Below, piece after piece: positions 1-7,402 of a stretch of DNA of 33,201 bases. The notes under the pieces were generated by a model. It was given only the letters and a program-made list of their open reading frames with translations, made no database searches and was not told where the DNA came from. The DNA comes from Prasinococcaceae sp. CCMP 1430. Taxonomy: Eukaryota > Prasinodermophyta > Palmophyllophyceae > Prasinococcales > Prasinococcaceae. Positions within the stretch are counted from its first letter, which is position 1. Each line of letters starts with the position of its first letter. The position numbers were made by a program, and so were the translations under genes. The stretch spans positions 55,232-88,432 of the forward strand of contig RQSC01000025.1 in NCBI GenBank assembly GCA_013416795.1, written 5' to 3'.

Positions 1-511
1 CCGCCGTGGCGCCGCCGCAGGCGCGCGCGCCGGCGCCGCCGGCGCAAATCCCGCCCCAAATGTACTCCCGTCGTTTAAAATAATGTAGATAAACATACAC
101 ACGCGGAATAAGCACCTTTCAAATTGTCGGTCTTCCGCGATTCGCAGCGCCGGCGCGCGCGCGCGCGCGCGCGCGGGCTGCCCCCTTTTTGCGCGTGCGG
201 CCTCGCCGCCTCCCCGCCGCGAAACGCCCCCGAAATTCTCTCCGCGACGCCCCGCGGCGCGGCCGCGACCGCGCGCCCGCGCGCGTCGAAATAGATCCCG
301 CGTTTTTCGTTTCAAAAGCGCGTTGGAATGACGCCCTGCGGCTTCCCGGTTCTGCCCCGCGCGGAGGACCGCGCGGGACCCCGCGGACCGCGCTCGCGCG
401 AAATGGCCGCACCGCCGCGAAATCCCCTTTCAGGGGCGAAGGCGACGCGTCGGAGTGTGCCCCCACGTGCGATCGAAGGGAAGGCCATTGCGAGCCTCAA
501 ACGCGGCGTAA
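1..511. other. GC-rich gene-free flank
   Basis: No convincing gene is seen. The stretch is dominated by GC dinucleotide runs (about 140-180 and 260-290). One AT-richer patch at about 75-120 could be the 3' region of the RING-H2 gene that ends at 512 on the minus strand. Open frames here overlap on both strands and look like chance products of the base composition. Confidence 0.5.
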
Positions 512-539
512 TTAGGGTTTATTTATATTAGGGTTTAGG
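512..539. repeat. Telomere-like TTTAGGG motifs at the 3' end of the RING-H2 gene
   Basis: Two motifs, TTAGGGTTT (512-520) and TTAGGGTTTAGG (528-539), are separated by an AT spacer. Read on the minus strand they encode the final residues of the RING-H2 protein (YLNPNINKP) and its stop codon. Confidence 0.75.
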
Positions 540-2243
540 TACGGCGACGGCCGCACTGCCGCGACCGGCGCTCGGCAGAGGGGGCACTGCGCGCGGACCT
601 TGAGCCACTCGTCCATGCAGCGGAGGTGGCACGCGTGTCCGCACGCGGGCAGCCTGCGCAGCTGCTGGCGGGGCTCGAGCTCCGCCAAACAGATGGCGCA
701 GGCGTCCGCCTGCGCGCCGGACGTGGCGAAGCCATCGTCCGCCCCGGCCGATGATGCTCCGGTCGTGGTGGGAGCGCGGGCCGACACCAGCTCCAGGGGA
801 AGTGTTGCGATGGCCTCTTCGGAGAGGCCAGCTGGGGCCGCATCCTTCGCGGCCTCCGCAGTGCCAGCCTCGTCGACTGGTCGGAGAGTGGAGAGGAGTG
901 AGCGCGCGAGCGCCGCCACGTCGCTGGCGTTGCTCTCGAGCGTCGCGGCACCCGCAGACGTTGCTGCGGGTTGAGGCATTGCTCCAGAGCGTCCTCAAGC
1001 AATGTGACCACGCTTTGGGGGCCACGGGGGAGCGGCAGGGCGGCGCGTCAGCGTCCATGATCATGTCCTCGCTCCCGGAAAGACGTAAGCGCACGCGCGC
1101 ACGCGCACACCCGAGCGTACGAGACCAGCCCGCGGCGCACCTGTCGATGAGCGCGAGCTGCCGTGATCGCTGGTGCTGAACCTGCGGGTCCACGCCAGTG
1201 TCTCCGGTGACCGTGGCAGCAGAAGTGATGGCGGCGCGATGCTCAGCGCGCTCCGCGTTGAGCAGCACTGCAAGGGCCGAGAGCTGCCGTCGGCGCAGGC
1301 CGAGCTGCTCTGCGCGCAGCGCGCGCAATTCGTGCATCGACGACTCCTGCGCGGCGCGCAGCCGGCGCAGGCGAGTCTGCAGCGCGGCGCTTCCTTCGAC
1401 GCTCGCAGCGGACTCGCCTCGAGGCGCGTGGTGCTGCGGCTGCCGCACCCCAGGCGGGCGCATCACGCGCAAGTTTGAGCGCTCGTCCTCATCCACCGAG
1501 GTGGCCCAGAAGAGCGATCGCCGCGCACCCCGCGGGTTGCTGCGCTCCATGTTTTGCGGTGGGGCCGGTCGCAGACGCAGACGCTGTTCGGCAGTCTGCT
1601 CCCGCTGGCGCTGCGATGTGCGCACGAGCTCTCTCAGGACTGACGTGGCGTCGTCCGTCGGAGACCTCGACAGGAGCGCGTGCACGTGCGAGCCCGAGCG
1701 CGGCGGCTGCGTTGGATGGCGCTGCAACGCGGCGACCGCCAGCCCCGGCGGGGACTGGTGCAGGGGTGCCGGCCTCGCTCGCCGCAGCACCCCCCCTCGC
1801 GCGCGCCCCTCGCTCGAGAGCGCGGGCCATCTCCGCGCCGCCGTTCCCGAAGGACTCCCGCTGCTTGGCGAGCCGCGCTGTGGGGAGATGCGGGGCACGG
1901 CGCCAGCTGCGTCATCTGTCCCGGCGGAGAAGAGTCCCCGAGGCTGCACCCGCGCGCGCGAATGAGACTGCGGCGGTGGCTGAGTATGATTCTCCGCGCG
2001 CGCGCCCTGCCATCTCGGGCGTAGCTCCCTGGCTGACAGGGCATACGGCGGCGACGGGGGCAGCCTCACGCTAACGGGGGCGCCCTCAGACGCCACGGCG
2101 CTGCGCATCGTCGCGGAGGGCGCCCTGGCGCCCTCAATCTCGCGCCCGCCCACTGCGGTGCCCGGCAGACTGAGCAGCGAAGCGACCGTTCCTTGCCTTG
2201 CGCGCTCGAGAGCTCGCTCGGCGCGCTGCTGCGTGGAGTCCAT
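512..2243 (-). CDS. RING-H2 finger E3 ubiquitin ligase-like protein (one unresolved splice)
   Basis: Exon 1 runs from the ATG at 2243 to about 1141. It encodes a disordered Ser/Pro/Arg-rich region and then a likely coiled coil rich in Leu, Arg and Glu (about 1150-1400). A plausible donor follows (GACAG|GTGCGC, intron from 1140). The last exon, 512 to about 960-994, encodes GLSEEAIATLP followed by a full RING-H2 finger: CAIC, CGHACHLRC, CPLC (spacing C-x2-C-x15-C-x-H-x2-H-x2-C-x10-C-x2-C). Such fingers bind E2 enzymes and promote ubiquitin transfer; the substrate is unknown. The two parts lie in different frames. The RING frame is closed by a stop at 995-997, so a splice or sequence error lies between 1141 and about 960. 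CCGCAG at 969-964 is a candidate acceptor but does not match the phase of the obvious donor. The last residues and stop are encoded by telomere-like repeats. It is divergent from the kinase gene. Confidence 0.7.
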
Positions 2244-3197
2244 CGCCCCCCACCCCCCACCCCCCACCCCGGCTGCTTTCCCGCGCCGTGCCGCTCCGAG
2301 GCGCTCCGCGGCACGGCGCTCCGAGTCGCGGAACGCGCCGCGCTGCACCCCCCAGCGCAAACACCCTTTCCCCGCTTCTGCGCGCACCTCTCTTCCCCCT
2401 CCGTCCCAACGAGCGGCTCGTGCCCCGCCGCAGGGCCGCGCGGCCGCGCCGCGCGCGCGAATTTCAAAAATCGCGCGCGCGGCGCGGGCGCAGTGCGTTC
2501 TGATGGGGCGACGCCACGCGGGGGCGAAGGCACACCCACCGGCCTCGGCCGGCCCGCCATTCGTCCGGTCGGTCAGTCAGTCATTCAGTCAGTCAGTGGG
2601 GGACAGGCAAATGTTCCGGTGAAAGAGGATTGAGCCCGAAGGTGAGAATTCGATCCGGGAACGGCCGCGAGGCGCGCGCGCGCGGCGCGGCGCGCGCGGC
2701 CAGCCAGCCCCCATCCCCCATCCATCCACCCTTGGTTTGGTTGTTGGTTGGTTGGTTGGCGTTGGCGCGGAGCGGCACCATCCCGCCAGACATCCATCCT
2801 GTGCCGGCCTCGCGCGCGCGTCGTCCGATCGCTCGCCGTCGGCCAGTCAGTCAGTAGCCCAGTCAGAGTCAGACTCGGAGCGCTCGCTCGCGCGCGCTCG
2901 CGGCGCCGTGCTGCTGCCAGCTGGCTCGCTCGGTCGGTCGCGGTGGCAGCTGCCGTGATGTGTGCGCCGCGGCCGGTCCAGACGTGTGTCAGTGCCATGC
3001 TGACGAGCAACAACACCCTCGATCGATGCGTGAGATCGGTGTTGAGACCTCCGAGCTGACCCTTGGCAACTTCCACTTCCGACCGGGTGCGCAGTCCGGG
3101 TGTGACCTTTTGTTTGACCTTGGCTTGACCTCGCCAGTCAGGCTGTCGCCGCCCGACTCCTCGGGTTCCGGAAGCACGCGTGCAACGGACGGTGCAG
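2244..3197. promoter_or_regulatory. Divergent promoter region, RING-H2 gene / WEE1 kinase
   Basis: This intergenic stretch separates two divergent starts. It holds G tracts on the minus strand next to the RING-H2 ATG (2246-2272), CAGT-type microsatellites (2569-2598 and 2844-2873), a GGTT-type run (2735-2760) and a less GC-rich segment (2980-3200) with one protein-like open frame (listed separately). No TATA box is evident. Confidence 0.5.
2246..2272 (-). promoter_or_regulatory. G-tract (quadruplex-capable) immediately upstream of the RING-H2 start
   Basis: On the minus strand, four runs of four to six G separated by single T residues end two or three bases before the ATG at 2243. This satisfies the G-quadruplex sequence pattern and would lie in the 5' UTR or core promoter. 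The function is inferred. Confidence 0.4.
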
Positions 3198-3235
3198 ATG
3201 GCTCGCCCGTCGGCTCTTCCGATGGGCTGCGGTGA
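3026..3235 (+). CDS. Possible small upstream ORF or 5' exon before the kinase gene
   Basis: A 69-residue ATG-started frame with balanced amino-acid composition (for example ELTLGNFHFRPG and LGLTSPVRLSPP). Its GC content is lower than the flanks, unlike the Arg/Ala-rich chance frames around it. It overlaps the proposed kinase start at 3198 in another frame and ends with a possible donor (CTGCG|GTGATG at 3231/3232). It may be an upstream ORF, the real first exon of the kinase, or chance. No family is recognised. Confidence 0.25.
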   Translation: MREIGVETSELTLGNFHFRPGAQSGCDLLFDLGLTSPVRLSPPDSSGSGSTRATDGADGSPVGSSDGLR

Positions 3236-5822
3236 TGGGGAGCTCGGAAGCGCGCGCGCGCGGCGCCGCCGGCGCAGCCCCTCGGCCGGCTCGCGAGCGG
3301 GACGCCGGGTGCGTTTCGATGGGCGAGCCGGGAGCGGGAAAGGCGCTACGAAAGAGGGCGCGGGCGCGCGCGCGCGCAAAAAGCGCAAACTTCTCGCGCG
3401 CAGGCCACACCGCGCCCGCGGCGCGCGGGGTGCGGAGCGCGGGTCGGACGCCCCCCTTCCCCCCCCACCCACCCACACAACCACCACCACCACCCTCGCG
3501 GACCACTCCTCCCCCCTACTGCCCCCTCCCCCCCCCCCTCGCGGTTCCCGCGGAGGCGGCGGGCGGAGGGGGCGGACGGGAGGCGCCCGGTCTGTTCCGA
3601 GCCGGCCGCGTGCGCAGCGCGCGCCTCCCGGATGGCGCCCTCGGCGAGGAGGCGATCGCCGGTGCTCGGCGAGCCTGGGCCTCGCGGCGGCTGCCGACGC
3701 CGACGCGCGGCGCATCGGCGGTGGCGGTGGCGATGGTTCAGGCGCCAGCGGGGGCGCGGGCGCGCGCGGGCTGCCCGCGCAGAGGAAGACCCGCTCGCCG
3801 CTAGGCCTGCTGCACGGGAGCCCCTCTTTCGAGGGGAGCTACAGCGCGGCGAAGGCGCCACCGCCGGGCACTGCCGCCGGTGCCACTGGGCGCGCGACGG
3901 CGAAGCAGCCCGCAGGCGCCGAGCGGCCGCACACGGCGCCAGCGCGGTCGCCGGACACGCCGCTGTCGGTGCTCGAGGAGGCACTGCGCCTGACGCCGTC
4001 CCCGCTGGACAACGCGCCGCCGCCGAGGATATACGACCCCTGCGACGGCACCGACCCCTCGCGAAGGCTGAGTGGAGTGCTCGCCGCCGGCACGCCCGGC
4101 GGCGAGGGCGGAGGCGCGTTCGCGCGAGAGCCTTCGAGCGCGAGCGACATGCCGTGCACGCCGACCGCGGAGGACGTCGCGAACGCTGCGGCGAAGGGCT
4201 TCGGTGGCAACTTCGGACCGCCCGCGTCGGCGACCTACTCGCCCGTCGCTCTCGACGCGCGGCCGCCGCGCCTGGACGTCGTGCACTTCGGCAAGTCGCC
4301 GAGCTGCAACGGCGCCTCCCCGCGCGTCAGCGCGGGCAGCCACACGTTCGGGCGCTCGCCGAGCAACGGCGCAGGCCCGTTCTCGCCCGACGCGGACACG
4401 CCCACGTGGCCGCCACCCGATCGGCAGCAATTCGGCGCAGGCGGGTCCTCACCGGGGACCAACTTCGTCGGCGGTAGCGCACCGATCCCGTGTCCCGAGG
4501 CGCCGCGCCCGAACAAGATGCTGGCAGCAAGGATGCGCCTCGCGAGCATCAGCCGCTCGTCGAGCCTCAGCGGCAGTCGCAGCTTCGGGTCAGACTCGAT
4601 GGACTTTTTCGCAGCGCAGGCGGGCCCGCGCGAGCTCGCGCCTCTCACACGCCAGGACTCGCTCACGGAAACGAAGCTCCTGGTGACAACGCGCGCCAAA
4701 ACGCTCGCGAGGTCGCAGTCCGTGTTCGAGTACGAGGACCAGTTCCACTCGTACCAGCTCATAGGCAAGGGATCCTTCAGTGAGGTGTACCGCGCGAGGC
4801 ACCGCCTCGACGGCGAGCTCTACGCGGTCAAGCGCACCATCCGTGAATTCCGGAACAGGTCGGACAGGGAGAGCTATCGCCACGAACTCGATGCGGTGGC
4901 CGACTTGCCTCTGCATCCCAACGTGGTGACGTACTTCCGTGGCTGGCAGCAGGGGAAGCACTTCTGGGTGCAGATGGAGTACGTTGTCTACGGCAGCGTC
5001 AAGAGCGTCATCGAGCGGCTCGCGCCAATGGAGCTGCCGCTGCTGGCGGCGTGGGGGATCGTGCGGGAGGTTGCGGCCGGGCTGGACTTTTTGCATGCCA
5101 ACAACATCATGCATCTGGACATCAAACCTGACAACATCTTCGTGGACGATCACGGCATTGCCAAAGTGGGCGACTTCGGTCTCGCTGTCGCAGATTCGAA
5201 GTGGGGCTGGGAGGATGGTGACGGCGGCTACCTCGCGCCTGAGCTGCTCGTTCTCGACCACACGGTGGTGAAGCCCACTTTCGCTGCGGACGTCTTCTCG
5301 CTCGGCGTCATCATGTACGAGCTCGCGTGCCACAAGAGGTTGCCGCGCGACCGGGCCGAGCGCAAGGCGGCGCTCGAGCAAGCGCTCTCGACAAGCACAG
5401 ACTTGAAGCTGGAATTGCTGCAGCTGGCAGCGCGCTGTCTCTCGTGCGATCCGAGTGCGCGCCCTACAGCGGCCGAGATCTACGCGCAGTGTCCGCCGCC
5501 GAAGCCCGGCACACGCGCCGAGGAGCAGGACGAGAGGGCACGTGCGGTGCTCGCTGAGGTGCAACAGGCCGAGGACGAGGTGCCGCTCGTTGAGCAGGTG
5601 ATGCAGGAGCAGGCGCTCCTCCAGCGGACGCAGCTGCAGCAGCAGCAGCACGAGCTTCGGGCAGCCGATGAATTGCCCTTGCACGGCTCCCCCATGTACA
5701 CGGCCCGACCGGGCAAGCATGTCGGCAGCACCGCCCGCCCACCGCTCTCGAACAAGCGCCAGCGCATGAGCTTCGAGATGGTCGACGTCTCACCGGTCCA
5801 GCGCATGAGCCTTGACGGCTGA
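3198..5822 (+). CDS. WEE1: WEE1/MYT1-family inhibitory cell-cycle protein kinase
   Basis: The kinase domain starts near residue 516 of 874. It has the glycine loop GKGSFSEVY (523-531), the VAIK-type lysine 545, the catalytic loop HLDIKPDN (639-646), DFG (659-661) and a GDGGYLAPELL segment matching the MYT1/WEE1 pattern EGD-R(Y/F)(M/L)APELL. It also has FSLGVIMYELA and a GWQQ..HFWVQMEY hinge region typical of WEE1. The family phosphorylates the inhibitory Tyr/Thr of CDK1 and delays mitosis. The roughly 500-residue N-terminus is disordered and rich in SP/TP motifs, as in CDK-regulated WEE1s. The C-terminal tail has a short poly-Gln and further SP sites. The start is uncertain: 3180 is GTG, 3198 is the first ATG, and the first 190 codons are low complexity, so a shorter protein or a 5' intron is possible. 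No membrane anchor is evident, which favours WEE1 over animal MYT1. Confidence 0.88.
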   Translation: MARPSALPMGCGDGELGSARARRRRRSPSAGSRAGRRVRFDGRAGSGKGATKEGAGARARKKRKLLARRPHRARGARGAERGSDAPLPPPPTHTTTTTTLADHSSPLLPPPPPPRGSRGGGGRRGRTGGARSVPSRPRAQRAPPGWRPRRGGDRRCSASLGLAAAADADARRIGGGGGDGSGASGGAGARGLPAQRKTRSPLGLLHGSPSFEGSYSAAKAPPPGTAAGATGRATAKQPAGAERPHTAPARSPDTPLSVLEEALRLTPSPLDNAPPPRIYDPCDGTDPSRRLSGVLAAGTPGGEGGGAFAREPSSASDMPCTPTAEDVANAAAKGFGGNFGPPASATYSPVALDARPPRLDVVHFGKSPSCNGASPRVSAGSHTFGRSPSNGAGPFSPDADTPTWPPPDRQQFGAGGSSPGTNFVGGSAPIPCPEAPRPNKMLAARMRLASISRSSSLSGSRSFGSDSMDFFAAQAGPRELAPLTRQDSLTETKLLVTTRAKTLARSQSVFEYEDQFHSYQLIGKGSFSEVYRARHRLDGELYAVKRTIREFRNRSDRESYRHELDAVADLPLHPNVVTYFRGWQQGKHFWVQMEYVVYGSVKSVIERLAPMELPLLAAWGIVREVAAGLDFLHANNIMHLDIKPDNIFVDDHGIAKVGDFGLAVADSKWGWEDGDGGYLAPELLVLDHTVVKPTFAADVFSLGVIMYELACHKRLPRDRAERKAALEQALSTSTDLKLELLQLAARCLSCDPSARPTAAEIYAQCPPPKPGTRAEEQDERARAVLAEVQQAEDEVPLVEQVMQEQALLQRTQLQQQQHELRAADELPLHGSPMYTARPGKHVGSTARPPLSNKRQRMSFEMVDVSPVQRMSLDG

Positions 5823-6314
5823 ATCGGTGCAGGCACTCGGCTCGGCGTGGCGTGCGCACGGGACCGCAATACTATATTCTATACAGACTCGACCCCCCCA
5901 CAAACTGGCAGTGACAAGGACGGCAGGCGGTGACAGCCTGGCGCACGGGGCTCTCGTACACTATAATTTTGCGACACTACTGTACATATCAGTGGCGCAG
6001 TCCGCGGCGCGGGCACGCCCTCGCGTCTCCGCCGGCATCGCGTGCACCCCGTCGCCACCCACCGCTCAGCGCGCCCAGCACATCGTATAGGCTGCTGCGA
6101 GGAGCTGCGTCGCAAGCTCAAGTGCGGCGCGGGCGTACGCGCCAGCGTCCGCATCGGCGGCGGCTGCAGCTCCGACCCCGGCGCAAGCGCGTGAACCCTA
6201 AACCCTAATTCGTGTGGCTTGGGTGCGCTGGGCGGGGCGCCGCGGACTCTCGTGCCACACACCGCGACGAGCGCCCTCGGCGCGCGTCGCTGTGCGCGGA
6301 GGGCACTGTCGTGG
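5823..6314. promoter_or_regulatory. Intergenic region between kinase and YkgJ-type gene
   Basis: It holds an AT-richer kinase 3' UTR (about 5865-6000) and then the presumed promoter of the next gene with an AAACCCTAAACCCTAA-type motif at 6194-6210. No other gene is seen; the frame opening at 6219 starts with TTG. Confidence 0.45.
6194..6210. repeat. Telo-box-like motif (two CCCTAAA units)
   Basis: AACCCTAAACCCTAATT, about 105-120 bp upstream of the ATG at 6315. In land plants AAACCCTAA is a known promoter element (telo-box). Here its role is inferred from sequence and position. Confidence 0.7.
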
Positions 6315-7202
6315 ATGGTGGCCCAGGCTTCGACTGGGCGAGTGCCGCCGCGACGGGGGGCTTCCAGAGGAGGCGGCGGGCGCAGAAAGCGATGCACCAG
6401 GCGCGCCCGCGCGGTGGCTGCAGGGGACGGTGGCGCGCACGCACCAGCGCCTGAGTGGGTCGCGGCCCGTGGCGGTCTGCCGTTTGATTGCACGCGCTGC
6501 GGAGCGTGCTGCTCCGCGCGCGGCCGGGACGAGTACAACTCAGTGTTCGTGAGCGACGCCGAGGCGCGTGCCATCGCGGGCGCCCTCGGTTACACGCATG
6601 GCGCCTTCGTAGAACGCTTTACTGAGGTCGTTACCGGCGACGTCCCCGCCGTGGGCGGGGGCACGAAAGAGGTCACCAGGCGCATGCTGCGCTTCACCGC
6701 CGAGGGGGACTGCCCGCTCCTGGACACAACGACGAAGCTGTGTTCCGTCCACGCGGTCAAGCCCGTACAGGTACGAGCGCGCGCACGAGCGAGCGCGCAT
6801 GCGAGCGCACCTGTGCGCGTCTGCTCGCTTGCGCCTCGTAGCGCTGACTCCCATGCATGCGCGCTCGCCTTGCAGTGCCGCACGTGGCCGTTCTGGGAGG
6901 AACTGCTGGTTGATGAGGCGACGTACGCATCAGAGGTGCAGCAGGTGTGCCCCGGCTCGAGCTTCGCGCAAGGTGATGGCGGCGCACCGCTCGTGCCGCT
7001 CGCAAGCGTGTGTGCGCAACGCGACGAAACGCTCGCGTGGGAGGCAGCGCTCGATGCAGAGGGGGCGGCTGCAGAGGCGCGTGATAGCGAGGGAGACCCG
7101 AACGGGCTTACCGCGGAGCCCTTGCCTCCACAGCTCCTCGCAGCGGCCGCTCTACCACTCGTGGCGGCGCTCGCAGCTCTCTCGCTCTACGGCGGCGCTT
7201 AA
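6315..7202 (+). CDS. YkgJ/FliB-type CxxCxxCC zinc- or iron-chelating protein, plastid-targeted (2 exons)
   Basis: CDS 6315-6770 joined to 6876-7202, 260 residues. The CxxCxxCC family signature FDCTRCGACC puts Cys at 59, 62, 65 and 66. The second half follows as CPLLD...CSVH (C133, C143) and, across the splice, CRTWPFW (C153), matching the family pattern C-x-FLD...C-x-IY..RP..CR.WPFW. Members are thought to bind Zn or an Fe-S cluster; the substrate is unknown. The first 50 or so residues are Arg/Ala/Gly-rich, like a plastid transit peptide. The C-terminus has a 20-residue hydrophobic stretch (LLAAAALPLVAALAALSLY), a likely tail anchor. The intron at 6771-6875 is 105 nt (GTACGA donor, CTGAC branch at about 6844, TTGCAG acceptor). 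It is divisible by three and has no stop, so retention would add 35 residues between two motif cysteines. The gene is convergent with the PhyH fusion. Confidence 0.8.
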   Translation: MVAQASTGRVPPRRGASRGGGGRRKRCTRRARAVAAGDGGAHAPAPEWVAARGGLPFDCTRCGACCSARGRDEYNSVFVSDAEARAIAGALGYTHGAFVERFTEVVTGDVPAVGGGTKEVTRRMLRFTAEGDCPLLDTTTKLCSVHAVKPVQVRARARASAHASAPVRVCSLAPRSADSHACALALQCRTWPFWEELLVDEATYASEVQQVCPGSSFAQGDGGAPLVPLASVCAQRDETLAWEAALDAEGAAAEARDSEGDPNGLTAEPLPPQLLAAAALPLVAALAALSLYGGA

Positions 7203-7228
7203 GACCCAATCGGATCGTTCTCCGAGGA

Positions 7229-7238
7229 TGTAATTACA
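7229..7238. terminator. Palindromic TGTAATTACA, candidate bidirectional poly(A) signal
   Basis: TGTAA is the green-algal polyadenylation signal. Here TGTAA on plus and TGTAA on minus overlap as one perfect 10-bp palindrome. It lies 27 nt after the YkgJ-type stop and about 150 nt after the stop of the convergent PhyH fusion. A role for both genes is inferred. Confidence 0.5.
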
Positions 7239-7354
7239 CGGGGTGCGAGGGAGCCCTTCCGCCGGCGCGTGTCGCGTAGTGGCACCAGCGAACGCGCAGC
7301 GCCCGTGGGTAGCTACTACCCGCGCGCGCGCGGATTAGCTTGGCGCGCGCGCGC

Positions 7355-7402
7355 TCAGGCGCTCGCTCGCTCAGGCGCTCGCTCGCTCAGGCGCTGCTCG
7401 CT
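7355..7402. repeat. 16-bp tandem repeat, three copies
   Basis: Period-16 units of the form TCAGGCGCTCGCTCGC begin at 7355, 7371 and 7387. The third copy supplies the TGA stop (7387-7389, minus strand) and last codons of the PhyH fusion protein. Confidence 0.75.

Noticed and set aside
2630-2660. Possible tRNA T-arm-like GAATTCGATCC
   Set aside because: No matching acceptor stem, D-arm or A box was found around it; no tRNA, rRNA or CRISPR array is visible anywhere in the window.
4590-5720. 376-residue open frame antisense to the kinase
   Set aside because: A mirror of the strongly conserved kinase domain without recognisable motifs of its own.
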